Of a DNA stretch of 64,000 nt, positions 17,904-26,340 are shown in pieces (position 1 is the stretch's first letter; the number at the start of each line of letters is the position of its first letter). This stretch comes from Paucisalibacillus globulus (GTDB lineage Bacteria; Bacillota; Bacilli; Bacillales; Amphibacillaceae), in NCBI RefSeq assembly GCF_900184735.1, contig NZ_LT855392.1, positions 217,949-281,948 of the forward strand, written 5' to 3'. The notes under the pieces are model-generated. The model saw only the letters and a list, made by a program, of their open reading frames with translations, was not told the DNA's origin and ran no database searches. The position numbers and the translations under genes were made by a program.

Positions 17904-19952
17904 CTATATCATTTTTCTTTCCCAATGCCTATGTTCTGCAAGAGCTCGAATAAAGTCTTTTATCAACCTTGTACCAGCGCCATCTAACACTCCTAGATTG
18001 CCTTTAAGATTAGTCTCTTCTAAGATCTTTATTCCATCTTGGGATGCAGCAATTGGTTTGTAATGTTTATACGTCTCTTTTAAGTAATATACGGTTTGCT
18101 TATAGAACTCTGTATTTTGATTAGCACTTGACGCAATATAAATTGCATCATATAGGACAGGATCCGTTGTAGAGAATGTATGGTTAACCATTAGGTCTTG
18201 ACTACCTGTTCCCATTACTCGCCCTTGTTTCTCACTAATAATTTCATAAGTTATACCTTCAGCATTTAATCCGTGTAATACTTCCATTACTTCCTTATCA
18301 TTAAAACCATTATTAAGAATAACACCTACTTTTCGAGTTGCAGCAGTTTTAATTGTATTTAATTGACTTAATGATGGAAATGTTTTCGTTTCAGTTGAAT
18401 TTTCCACCACTTTTGGTGGTTCTACTCCGATGTTTTCTGCTATTTTCTTCGCTAAACCAACATCCACATTCGCAAACATATCCACTACTTTTTGCCGGAT
18501 ATTCAAATTTTTTACATGGCCAACTTCAAAACTAAACGCATCGATTATATGCTTCTTTTCTGGATCACTCACACTATTCCAAAAGATTTTCGCCTGGGAG
18601 AAGTGATCACCGAAACTTTTGCTTCGTTGGCGTACCTTTTTTCCTTCTACTTTTTCTTGATAATGGGCATAGCCACCCTGTTCTTCACTAATCGGGTTCG
18701 GGGTATTATTTGCTAGTGAGTTACGACGATAGGATACGTTTCCTTTATTGATTGTTTGACGATGATATCCATCACGTTGATTATTATAAAATTGAACAAC
18801 TGGCTTGTTAATTGGTATCTCATGAAAGTTTGGCCCACCTAGTCGAATCAATTGTGTATCGGTATAGGAAAACAACCTACCTTGTAGCAATGGGTCATTT
18901 GTAAAGTCAATTCCCGGAACAACATGTCCAGGATGGAAAGCTACTTGTTCAGTCTCAGCAAAAAAATTATCAACGTTTTGATTGAGTGTCATCTTTCCAA
19001 TGATTTTTACCGGCACTTCTTCCTCAGGCCAAAACTTGGTCGCATCTAATATATCAAAATCAAAAGAAAACTCATCACTCTCCTCTATCATTTGCACGCC
19101 AAGTTCATATTCAGCAAAGTTCCCCATTTCAATCGCATCATATAAATCTCTTCGGTGATAATCTGGATCTTTACCACTAATTTTCTGCGCTTCATCCCAA
19201 ACAAGGGAGTGAACACCAAGTTTAGGTTTCCAGTGTAGTCGAACAAAACGAGATACTCCATCTTTATTGACAAATCGAAACGTATTAATACTGAACCCTT
19301 CCATCATACGGTAGCTTCTCGGTACTGCTCTAGGGGACATAAGCCACATTATCTGGTTCGCTGTTTCTTGATTATTCACTACAAAATCCCATAATGTATC
19401 ATGGGCAGCTGTAGCCTGCGGAATCTCGTTATGTGGTTCTGGTTTTATTGCATGAACAATATCAGGAAACTTAATCCCATCCTGAATAAAAAAGACTGGA
19501 TGAATATTATTTACTAAATCATAATTTCCCTCTTCAGTATAAAACTTCGTAGCAAACCCACGAACATCTCTTACCGTATCAGCCGATCCACGTGACCCTA
19601 CAACGGTTGAGAAACGAACAAATACAGGAGTCTTTTTTCCTGCTTCAGATAAAAACCCTGCTTTTGTATATTCTGTCATTGATTCATAAGCTTCAAATTC
19701 ACCATGTACCCCAAATCCACGAGCATGCACAACCCGTTCAGGGATACGCTCATGATCAAAATGGGTCATCTTCTCACGGAAATGAAAATCTTCCATTAAA
19801 GTCGGGCCCCGTTCTCCTGCTGTTAAGGAAAGTTCGTCCTCCGATACTTTTAATCCTTGATTAGTAGTCATCTCTTTACCGGTATCTTCAACTTTAAAAT
19901 GCTCTAATTGATCTTGTTTGCTCTTTTCATTCACTTTGTCTTTCTCATGCAT
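17904..19952 (-). CDS. katE: Large-subunit monofunctional haem catalase (KatE type)
   Basis: Protein of 682 residues, matching the length of the large clade-2 catalases (B. subtilis KatE, E. coli HPII), which split hydrogen peroxide into water and oxygen. The distal His lies in [12 protein letters not shown] near residue 77, the distal Asn region in [20 protein letters not shown] near 150, and the haem-ligand Tyr in [18 protein letters not shown] near 365. After residue 520 comes the C-terminal flavodoxin/amidotransferase-like domain that small catalases lack. In B. subtilis katE belongs to the general stress regulon; I found no convincing sigma-B promoter here. Confidence 0.93.
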   Translation of the reverse strand: MHEKDKVNEKSKQDQLEHFKVEDTGKEMTTNQGLKVSEDELSLTAGERGPTLMEDFHFREKMTHFDHERIPERVVHARGFGVHGEFEAYESMTEYTKAGFLSEAGKKTPVFVRFSTVVGSRGSADTVRDVRGFATKFYTEEGNYDLVNNIHPVFFIQDGIKFPDIVHAIKPEPHNEIPQATAAHDTLWDFVVNNQETANQIMWLMSPRAVPRSYRMMEGFSINTFRFVNKDGVSRFVRLHWKPKLGVHSLVWDEAQKISGKDPDYHRRDLYDAIEMGNFAEYELGVQMIEESDEFSFDFDILDATKFWPEEEVPVKIIGKMTLNQNVDNFFAETEQVAFHPGHVVPGIDFTNDPLLQGRLFSYTDTQLIRLGGPNFHEIPINKPVVQFYNNQRDGYHRQTINKGNVSYRRNSLANNTPNPISEEQGGYAHYQEKVEGKKVRQRSKSFGDHFSQAKIFWNSVSDPEKKHIIDAFSFEVGHVKNLNIRQKVVDMFANVDVGLAKKIAENIGVEPPKVVENSTETKTFPSLSQLNTIKTAATRKVGVILNNGFNDKEVMEVLHGLNAEGITYEIISEKQGRVMGTGSQDLMVNHTFSTTDPVLYDAIYIASSANQNTEFYKQTVYYLKETYKHYKPIAASQDGIKILEETNLKGNLGVLDGAGTRLIKDFIRALAEHRHWERKMI

Positions 19953-20072
19953 AGTAAAATTTTCCTTTCATTATGTGCTACTAGTAACCTTTCCAACCTG
20001 ATAAAATCCTATGCGCAAACTTAGCCAGATTTGTTAATAACGATGGGACTAGATAATATTTTACAAGTAAAA

Positions 20073-20100
20073 AGGCATTGCCTCTTTTGAAGCAATGCCT
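20073..20100 (-). terminator. Terminator of the AbgT gene
   Basis: Stem AGGCATTGCCTC / GAAGCAATGCCT followed on the minus strand by TTTTTACTT. It lies between the AbgT stop and the catalase start. Confidence 0.75.
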
Positions 20101-20109
20101 AGTAAACTA

Positions 20110-21648
20110 TTATGGATTATAATGTAGCGGTCCGCCTGGTCCAAGTGGCAGTCCGAATAACATCCAAATAACTAACATAATCGTCCAACCTATTAAGAAG
20201 AAGATTGAATATGGAACCATTGTAGAAATTAACGTCCCAATTCCCATTTTCTTATCATATTTCTGTGCAAATGCAATAATAATTGCGAAATAAGTCATCA
20301 ATGGTGAAATGATGTTTGTGGAAGAGTCCGCAATTCGATATGCCATCTGTGTCAACTCTGGTGAATAACCAAGTTGCATCATAATCGGAACGAACACTGG
20401 TGCCATCATTGCCCACTTCGCAGAAGCACTTCCAATAAACAGGTTAATAAATGCTGTAATAATGATAAATAATAAAAGTAACGGAATACCAGTTAGATTA
20501 ACACTCCCTAGAAAATCTGCACCGTATACCCCTAGGACAAGTCCCATATTAGTTTCATTAAAGAATGCCACAAATTGTCCAGCTGTAAATGCTAAGACGA
20601 TAAACGTTCCCATAGATGCCATGGTATCTGACATTTGGCTGGCAACATCTTTATCACTACGAATGGATTTAGTGACGATTCCATAAGCAAGTCCTGGAAT
20701 AAAGAATAAAATTGCAATAATTGGTACTAAAGAACTCATAAATGGCGACTGAACAATTTGTGCCATGGTATCCCCTTCTGTACCTCGCATCGGTGCATTG
20801 GTAGGGACGATTAATAAAGCAGTTAATACGACACCAACAACAACTGAAATACCAGCCCAGATAAGTCCTTTTTTCTCTATTGATTGAAGTCCCTCTAGTT
20901 CTTCTTTTTGATCACCATTATATTTACCTAATCGAGGTTCCACAATTCGTTCTGTTACCCAAGTACCGATAATGGTTAATACAAATACTGAAACTGCGAT
21001 AAATAACCAGTTCATTGCTATATTCATAGTTTCTGCATAAGCTGGGTCTATAATGGCAGCTGCCGCTATAGTCATTTCCCCTAACATCGCATCTGTTCCA
21101 GATAGTAGAAGGTTCGCACTAAATCCACCAGAGACCCCTGCAAATGCTGCTGCTAAACCTGCTAATGGGTGTCTGCCAAGAGCTGCGAAAATAAGTGCTC
21201 CAAGCGGTGGCAATACAACATATCCTGCATCAGACGCCACACTGGACATAATACCAGCAAAAACTAACCCTAACGTAATAAATCTGTTCGGAACCGATAA
21301 AACAAATCCTCTCAGAAGTGCACTAATAAGTCCAGTACGTTCAGCTACTCCAATTCCCAGCATTGTTAATAATACAACACCAAGGGGAGCAAACCCTATA
21401 AAGTTACTAGTCATATTTGTGAGTATATACTGTATACCCTCAGCACTTAAAAGGTTTTTTATTTCTACTGTTGTTCCTTCCTCACCTGGATGTTCCACAC
21501 TAATTCCTAGTGGTTGTAAAGCTGCTGAAAGTAAGATTACTAACAGTGCCAAAATTGCGAATAATGTCGCTGGATGTGGCAACTTATTACCAACAAGCTC
21601 AATCCTATCTAAAGAGCTTTGAAATAGGCCCTTTTTTCGTTTAACCAT
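20110..21648 (-). CDS. AbgT family transporter (p-aminobenzoyl-glutamate type)
   Basis: Membrane protein of 512 residues with about twelve helices. It has the AbgT-family signatures NKLPHPATLFAILAL near the N-terminus, GIGVAERTGL near residue 100 and the C-terminal SSTNIISPLMTYFAIIIAFAQKY. E. coli AbgT imports p-aminobenzoyl-glutamate; other members act as drug or sulfonamide efflux pumps, so the direction is not certain. It is a single-gene unit with its own terminator. An M20 amidohydrolase, the usual partner of AbgT, is present 9 kb away rather than next to it. Confidence 0.9.
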   Translation of the reverse strand: MVKRKKGLFQSSLDRIELVGNKLPHPATLFAILALLVILLSAALQPLGISVEHPGEEGTTVEIKNLLSAEGIQYILTNMTSNFIGFAPLGVVLLTMLGIGVAERTGLISALLRGFVLSVPNRFITLGLVFAGIMSSVASDAGYVVLPPLGALIFAALGRHPLAGLAAAFAGVSGGFSANLLLSGTDAMLGEMTIAAAAIIDPAYAETMNIAMNWLFIAVSVFVLTIIGTWVTERIVEPRLGKYNGDQKEELEGLQSIEKKGLIWAGISVVVGVVLTALLIVPTNAPMRGTEGDTMAQIVQSPFMSSLVPIIAILFFIPGLAYGIVTKSIRSDKDVASQMSDTMASMGTFIVLAFTAGQFVAFFNETNMGLVLGVYGADFLGSVNLTGIPLLLLFIIITAFINLFIGSASAKWAMMAPVFVPIMMQLGYSPELTQMAYRIADSSTNIISPLMTYFAIIIAFAQKYDKKMGIGTLISTMVPYSIFFLIGWTIMLVIWMLFGLPLGPGGPLHYNP

Positions 21649-21851
21649 AAATAACTCCTCCTGAATACTTGTTCATAGTGTTATTAATTGCGATTTTTTT
21701 CTGAAAATTAAATTAATAGCGTTTAAATTGTGATTTAAAGACACAAATATCATGGTAACAATTTTTTACACTCATTTCAAGATTATTTTTTACCAATTAT
21801 GCTTTCTTTTAAATTAATCTGTTATTTTGTGCTTTTTGGAGAACATTGTGT

Positions 21852-22067
21852 GTGGGGTTGGTGCTTGTTAATTTAGTTGGGAGACTTGTTGTGACCGTGG
21901 AGGGTAAGCTTGTTACCTTTGCGGGGAACCTTGTGACCGCGGGTGGTGGGCTTGTTACCTTTTTGGGAAACCTTGTGACCGCAGGGGCTGAGCTTGTTAC
22001 CATTGTCTTAGAATTTATCACCTTAGTGGAGAATATGAAATATAACAATCTTACTTATCCCCAATGA
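21852..22067 (+). CDS. Putative Val/Thr-rich repeat protein over a tandem repeat
   Basis: Frame of about 71 codons made mostly of a 14-residue repeat (LVTFAGNLVTAGGG, then LVTFLGNLVTAGAE). The upstream GGAGA (21838-21842) could serve the GTG at 21852. Glycine and hydrophobic beta-formers alternate, which suggests a repetitive beta structure or membrane association. The opposite strand is also open over the same repeat, as happens by chance with repeats whose period is a multiple of three. Protein status is therefore uncertain and no family is recognised. Confidence 0.35.
   Translation: MGLVLVNLVGRLVVTVEGKLVTFAGNLVTAGGGLVTFLGNLVTAGAELVTIVLEFITLVENMKYNNLTYPQ
21864..22013. repeat. Tandem repeat, 42-bp unit, about 3.5 copies
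   Basis: Units start at 21864 (45 bases), 21909 (42), 21951 (42) and 21993 (partial). Each begins CTTGTTA and the middle two contain CCTTGTGACCGC. The period is a multiple of three, so a 14-residue repeat is encoded. The GC content is visibly higher than in the flanks. Confidence 0.9.
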
Positions 22068-22440
22068 ACTTAATAAGAAAAACAGGAAAGATGACGTACA
22101 ATAGTTTGTGTAAAATTAAGACAAGAACAACTTAAAGGTACCAGTAATGTCACCTTACTATAGAATAGAATCCTCTTTCCTCCTATACTAAAGGTTTAGC
22201 CATTCGGATGAAGCTAGCCCTTTTTTTTATGCATCCTTTCTTATCCCCTAAGGCCGAACTAACTATTATCATAAAAGTTCCCCAAATGCCCGCACAATGT
22301 CCCAGGAAGAAACCAAACCAAATAAGTGTCAGACTCTTTTTATGCATAATTGTACGAATCTACCGAGCCATTAGCCATCTCAAATTTTAGTACTTCTTAA
22401 TATGATGTAGTGAGAACCTCAAGAAGGGAGATAAAACACA
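22068..22440. other. Intergenic with one doubtful small frame
   Basis: Over 370 bases without a firm gene. On the minus strand a 54-codon frame (22183-22347) would encode a one-helix peptide starting MHKKSLTLIWFGFFLGH, but no convincing ribosome binding site precedes it. A CTAGCCC run followed by eight T at about 22213-22229 looks like half of a terminator. Nothing else is recognised. Confidence 0.4.
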
Positions 22441-22836
22441 ATGTCAACCAGAGATAAAAGTAAAAATCACAATTGTGAAAAGAAGGTTGTACTGCGAGAA
22501 ACTTTCGGTGAAATATCTAGACCATGTGACGGAAACACATACACTTTAATTGAAGCAACTGCAACACCAATGGAAAACGTGAATGCAGAGATAGGAAACT
22601 TTGGAGATTGCTCTGTTACGTTTCACTTCCTGCAAGAGAAGGGCGGAACGATTAATAAAACTGTCCCGGCTAACGCAGGAATTCGAGTGGTTCAAATCCC
22701 GGGCCGTATCCTTTTAGTCTCAGTTACATGCAATTGTCCATGTGAAACAGGCACTGAATGTGACGCTGGCGCATTTGTAACTTTTTCACAGTGTGTTTGC
22801 TGCTTACCTGATGGCCATGATGAATACCCAGCTTGA
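22441..22836 (+). CDS. Cys-rich beta-strand protein, possible spore-surface or appendage protein (paralogue 1)
   Basis: Protein of 131 residues preceded by a good AAGGGAG ribosome binding site. A charged N-terminus is followed by a beta-rich domain (TYTLIEATATPMENV, CSVTFHFLQEKGGTINKTVPA, IRVVQIPGRILLVSVTC) and a cluster of cysteines near the end (CNCPCETGTECD...QCVCC). There is no signal peptide. The next gene encodes a paralogue with the same plan. Small jelly-roll proteins with terminal cysteines build Bacillus endospore appendages (Ena, DUF3992), and the architecture is similar, but I cannot confirm homology by eye. Confidence 0.65.
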   Translation: MSTRDKSKNHNCEKKVVLRETFGEISRPCDGNTYTLIEATATPMENVNAEIGNFGDCSVTFHFLQEKGGTINKTVPANAGIRVVQIPGRILLVSVTCNCPCETGTECDAGAFVTFSQCVCCLPDGHDEYPA

Positions 22837-22864
22837 CCCGAATATTACATTCTACAGAAGGCAG

Positions 22865-23278
22865 ATGATTAAGTTGTCAAGTATAGATAAATATGAAAAG
22901 AGCAAAAAAAGAAAATGTAAAAGTGGTGAATGTAGATCTGTTGTTCGATTTGGATTTGCTTCGTTTGTAGGTGATTGCGAAGAAAATAACATTACTTTGT
23001 TTGAAGCCAATATAAGACCGCTGGAAAATCTAATAACAATTTTAGAGAACGATCTTGGAGATTGCCCTGTTACGCTTCACTTCCTGCAACAGGATGGCGG
23101 AATGATTGATAAAACCGTTCAACCCGGAGACATTATGACATTTTCAATTCCGGGACGGATCATACTCGTAACTGCTACATGTGAATGCCCATGCGATTCG
23201 GGCGAGGCTACATGTGAATTTGAAGCTAACTTCTCCTATACGGAGTGCATCTGTTGTAGCAATTCCTACAATCATTAA
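22865..23278 (+). CDS. Cys-rich beta-strand protein, possible spore-surface or appendage protein (paralogue 2)
   Basis: Protein of 137 residues paralogous to the preceding gene: GDCPVTLHFLQQDGGMIDKT aligns with GDCSVTFHFLQEKGGTINKT, IPGRIILVTATCECPC with IPGRILLVSVTCNCPC, and both end in CxCC. The N-terminus is highly basic (KYEKSKKRKCKSGECRS). The open frame extends upstream into paralogue 1, but AGAAGG (22856-22861) and the intergenic position favour ATG 22865, or possibly TTG 22874. Tandem duplication is evident. Like its partner it has no export signal, as expected of a protein laid down on spores by the mother cell. Confidence 0.65.
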   Translation: MIKLSSIDKYEKSKKRKCKSGECRSVVRFGFASFVGDCEENNITLFEANIRPLENLITILENDLGDCPVTLHFLQQDGGMIDKTVQPGDIMTFSIPGRIILVTATCECPCDSGEATCEFEANFSYTECICCSNSYNH

Positions 23279-23328
23279 GCAAATAGAATGACAAAACGAT
23301 ACCTGACTGGAATAAGAGGTGATTTGAA

Positions 23329-23613
23329 TTGGAAAAATCCGATCTAGGGTTTCTAAAGAGACAGGTCCGAAGCATAAAAATGAGCCGCAGAAAAAAAGAA
23401 AAAGTAAATGAGAAAATCGACGAGATAATGAATGCGGTTGAACAATCGTCGATGGATAACGGTAAAATAATGGAAGATTTTCAACAAATTTTAACAATAA
23501 TTAAATCCGAGAAAAACGTACCCAGAAATACAACAGCGAAGTCTAGCCAACACAAGTGGGCGCTTTCCAGAATAAAACGATTATACCGTCAACAGAAATC
23601 TAATATGAGTTAA
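23329..23613 (+). CDS. Small basic protein of unknown function
   Basis: Protein of 94 residues starting at TTG 23329, about seven bases after AAGAGGTGA. Very rich in Lys, Arg, Gln and Ser, predicted helical, with no membrane segment. It follows the two Cys-rich paralogues by 50 bases in the same direction and ends before a clear terminator, so the three genes probably form one transcription unit. Family not recognised. Confidence 0.55.
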   Translation: MEKSDLGFLKRQVRSIKMSRRKKEKVNEKIDEIMNAVEQSSMDNGKIMEDFQQILTIIKSEKNVPRNTTAKSSQHKWALSRIKRLYRQQKSNMS

Positions 23614-23699
23614 ATGGAGCTTCCATGAAAGAACGGATTAATTTCCATGCTTTGTTGTATACTGCAGATGCATGGGTTATCGTGTATTATACCAGATTT

Positions 23700-23719
23700 G
23701 ATGCTTAGGCATCTTTTTT
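23700..23719 (+). terminator. Terminator of the Cys-rich gene cluster
   Basis: Hairpin GATGC-TTAG-GCATC followed by six T. Confidence 0.75.
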
Positions 23720-23806
23720 ATTGAAAAGAAGGGTAAACCGATGCCGATTAACTTGTTATGACGCATAAAAAAACAGAAAAAATTGCTGATTTCACTAGCA
23801 CAGAAA

Positions 23807-23834
23807 AAAGACCGATCGTATTTGTCGGTCTTTT
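23807..23834. terminator. Bidirectional terminator-like hairpin
   Basis: Stem AAAAGACCGA (23807-23816) with TCGGTCTTTT (23825-23834). It lies just before the integrase fragment, and no intact gene ends next to it. Confidence 0.6.
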
Positions 23835-23857
23835 GACTTACTTCTGGGAAATAAGAA

Positions 23858-24031
23858 ATAGAAAAGAACATTACTCCACACTCATTTCGGCATACCCACA
23901 TTTCATTATTAATAGAAGCTGAAGTAGGTAATAAAGACATACCGGATACTAATACTACAATGAATAGATATGCTCATATGACCGCCAATATGGAAGAAAA
24001 GGTCTCCCAACAGTTTAGTAAACTGATGTAA
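23858..24031 (+). pseudogene. Tyrosine integrase C-terminal fragment
   Basis: The frame from 23858 reads IEKNITPHSFRHTHISLLIE and ends with TTMNRYAHMTANMEEKVSQQ before a TAA at 24029. These are the HxxR box and the catalytic Tyr region of the same integrase family as the intact gene at 56054-57256. About ten residues of the IKEIQERLGHSD segment are lost between the two boxes, and the N-terminal 300 residues are missing. It marks a dead integrated element. Confidence 0.8.
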
Positions 24032-24050
24032 GACCTTCTCTTATAATTAG

Positions 24051-24291
24051 CTATTCTTGCATGGTTTGGCTTGTTTTTTGAAAAAATGTGGACTGGTATG
24101 CAGATGGCGTCAACTCGTATTCTTTGATAATTTCACTTCTAGGCTTACCCGATAAGTGTAGCTTAACAATTTGTTCCTTAAATTCATTGGTGAATGTTCT
24201 TCTTTCCCTTTTGGCCATAATTAATTCTCTCCCGACTATTTATGAACTATGTTTATATGGCCTTAAAGAATCTGTCCAACTAAGTGTAACC
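24051..24291 (-). mobile_element. IS3-family element remnant (left end and start of orfA)
   Basis: On the minus strand the terminal sequence GGTTACACTTAGTTGGACAG (complement of 24272-24291) is followed by an orfA start at 24218. The product begins MAKRERRTFTNEFKEQIVKL and continues GKPRSEIIKEYELTPSA before losing similarity; a stop follows at 24051. The terminus and protein resemble the IS at 37288. The left end abuts the broken ydjG copy, so this insertion truncated that gene. No orfB remains. Confidence 0.8.
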
Positions 24292-24301
24292 TATCCAAAT
24301 T

Positions 24302-24709
24302 ACTTTTACATCTGCATCACTATGTAAATCATAAAACCAGAAAGGGACATATATTCCTGTTATTCCTTTAATTCGATCAGCAGTCATAAAGCCCTTTGGA
24401 GTCAATCTACCGTTCTTGCACCATTTCTTAAATGCTTGCATTGCTTCTTCTTTACTAATTTGGAATGGTATTACCATATCTGGCGCAAGATTGCCTGACA
24501 CACGATCTGCTAAAACTACCCCCGCCCCACAAAAGCTACAGTTTGTCGCAGAAGTATCTGCATCAGTAATTACAGCAGCTCCACAGTTATTACATACATA
24601 TTCCTTCGCTTCCTCATCTGAGAATCTTTTTATAATAAATTCATTCGAAAAATCCTCTATCGAAAGCCATATCATCACCACAGTTAGGACATTTATAATG
24701 TATTACCAT
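24302..24709 (-). pseudogene. Second ydjG copy, disrupted
   Basis: From the ATG at 24709 the frame reads MVIHYKCPNCGDDMAFD as in ydjG. An internal deletion then removes the second half of the first zinc ribbon (SESGKLTCGSCGRTE in the intact gene) and shifts the frame. The second ribbon (CNNCG...CSFCG) and the FYDLHSDADVK region survive in another frame, until the IS3-family left end cuts the gene at about 24301. The remainder of ydjG and all of ydjH and ydjI are absent here. Confidence 0.85.
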
Positions 24710-24732
24710 TTCTTTTATCCCCCCTAATTAAT

Positions 24733-25394
24733 CTAGTTCAATTCCCCTTTTAATTTTGCCAATTCACACTCTAAGTCCTCGCTTTTATTATATGGTGAAA
24801 CATATCCATCCATATCTACATCTAACCCTTTTCTTAACTGTTCAAGTGCTTCCGCCTCAAGCAATGCTCTATTTGCCTTCTCCTCCAATTGTTCAAATCT
24901 AGATAAACGAACGTTTGATTGAGATATTCCTACATTGTTAACTTGTTGTTTGCTCTTAGCCGCTCTCCATTTGCCAACAATTACATCACGTTGAATGGAA
25001 AGGTCAGATAAATCTTGGAAGAGCTTTTCTTGAGCTAGTTTCAATTGTTCTGTCTGAATCGAAGCCAACTCTATTTTTTTTCATATTCTTGTTTTTGGGG
25101 TTTTAAACTAAGCTTTTTCTCTAAAAATTGCCGTGCTTGAACTTCATCCCCGTTCTCCAATGCCCTAGTAGCATAACGCTCCATTTTATCTATTTCTGAT
25201 AGACAATCATTAAGGCTTCGCTTCGCCCTATTCATTAAGACAATCGCTGCCTCAGTCTCGCCCTTTACTTCTCTTAAATCCCTTTCCATTTCTCTAATAT
25301 ATTGATTCATTTCTTCTTCTGGGTCTTTTGCATTTTCTACTTTCGCATTAATATTGCTTGCTAATATTGTACGAACTCGAGTTAATATACTCAT
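24733..25394 (-). pseudogene. Second pspA copy, frameshifted in a poly-A run
   Basis: Starts MSILTRVRTILASNINAKVE at 25394 behind a GGAGGGG site and runs collinear with pspA. It stops at a TAG directly after a run of eight A (about 25069-25076). One more A would give EKKIELASIQTEQLKLAQ and restore a full-length protein that ends at 24733. All other parts look intact, so this is either a recent frameshift, a slippage-prone expression switch, or a sequencing error in a homopolymer. The sigma-W-type promoter upstream is intact. Confidence 0.85.
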
Positions 25395-25434
25395 TAAAAC
25401 CCCTCCATCACTCATAATATAACAGTAGCATATA

Positions 25435-25461
25435 TACGTAATTTGGAAATAGAAGGTTTCA
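25435..25461 (-). promoter_or_regulatory. Sigma-W-type promoter of the second pspA copy
   Basis: TGAAAC (complement of 25456-25461), 17 bases, then CGTA (complement of 25435-25438) followed by TA. The spacer is nearly the same as that of the promoter at 8867-8893, so the promoter was duplicated with the gene. Confidence 0.8.
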
Positions 25462-25512
25462 AGAAATCATATTAAAAAAAGAGGTAAATGGATTCTCTCC
25501 ATTACCTCTTAA

Positions 25513-26340
25513 TCAAAACGGATTATAAAATCGACTACCATCATAAAACGTAATAAGTAGTGAAACAACTAAAATGAATAAGCCAGAGATCAAAACAATA
25601 TAATCTGCTTTTCGAAATGGCTTTTCCTTATACCATGTTCGTTTTTTCTTTTTCCCAAACCTTCTTAACTCCATCGCATTACTAATAACTTCAATTCGAT
25701 CAAGAGTTGAAAAAATTAGTGGCAGAATAATGGATGATATATTCTTAATCCTTTTCCATAACTTTTGATTCTTGGATATATCTATTCCTCTTGCTTGTTG
25801 TGCCTTGGCAATGGTTTTAAAATCACGTTGAATATCTGGGATATATCGAAGTGCTAATGAAACGGAATAAGCAATTTTATAATTAACGCCAATCTTATTA
25901 AGGGATGCAGCAAATTCACTTGGGTGGGTCGTCACAACAAACAACAGTGCAGCTGGTATTACGACAAAATATTTTAATGTGATATTAAACTGATAAAATA
26001 ATTGCTCCCATGTAATATTGTATCTTCCCGCTAGCTCAAATAATACATGGCTAGAACCATATATCTTTACGCCTTCTTGTGGAGAAAAGATATAAATGGC
26101 AATATTATTCAATAACAGAAAAGCTAATATAAAAACTAATATAAACCCGATTTCACGTATTCGAATCTTTGACATAACGAAGATCACAATACTTATAACC
26201 AGTAACGCCAGTAAGACCCTTGTATCATATGTTAGCATCGCAGCTGTTGAATATAGTATAAATATGATTAACTTAGTAGCTCCTGATAAAGAGTGAACAG
26301 GCGATTTACGTTCAATATAGCTTAGTAATTCTTGCGCCAT
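25513..26340 (-). CDS. ECF transporter membrane component EcfT
   Basis: Membrane protein of 275 residues with about five to six helices. The conserved coupling-helix motif AQQARG lies near residue 187, and a second motif AMELRRFG near 222, which usually reads A-x-x-A/L-R-G. EcfT links the substrate-binding S protein to the ATPases in energy-coupling factor transporters. Its start overlaps the ATPase gene by 19 bases. It is the last gene of the operon SAM-hydrolase, S component, ATPase, EcfT. Confidence 0.85.
   Translation of the reverse strand: MAQELLSYIERKSPVHSLSGATKLIIFILYSTAAMLTYDTRVLLALLVISIVIFVMSKIRIREIGFILVFILAFLLLNNIAIYIFSPQEGVKIYGSSHVLFELAGRYNITWEQLFYQFNITLKYFVVIPAALLFVVTTHPSEFAASLNKIGVNYKIAYSVSLALRYIPDIQRDFKTIAKAQQARGIDISKNQKLWKRIKNISSIILPLIFSTLDRIEVISNAMELRRFGKKKKRTWYKEKPFRKADYIVLISGLFILVVSLLITFYDGSRFYNPF

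Noticed and set aside
19953-20040. Sigma-B promoter before katE
   Set aside because: No GTTT...GGGTAT pair at correct spacing could be found, although KatE is stress-controlled in B. subtilis.
21053-21622. Long plus-strand open frame of 189 codons opposite the AbgT gene
   Set aside because: It is the antisense shadow of a clearly coding membrane protein; its product is Ala/Pro/Ser-rich without family pattern and it has no ribosome binding site.
21864-22013. Possible CRISPR array
   Set aside because: Units are contiguous and 42 bp long with no unique spacers between them; it is a tandem repeat. No Cas gene is present and no other array was seen.
21809-22048. Minus-strand Val/Thr/Pro-rich repeat frame over the 42-bp tandem repeat
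   Set aside because: Open in this frame only because the repeat unit is a multiple of three; no ribosome binding site. The plus frame is slightly better supported and is itself listed with low confidence.
23677-23940. Minus-strand frame of 87 codons
   Set aside because: It runs across a terminator hairpin and opposite the integrase fragment; the plus strand explains the sequence better.
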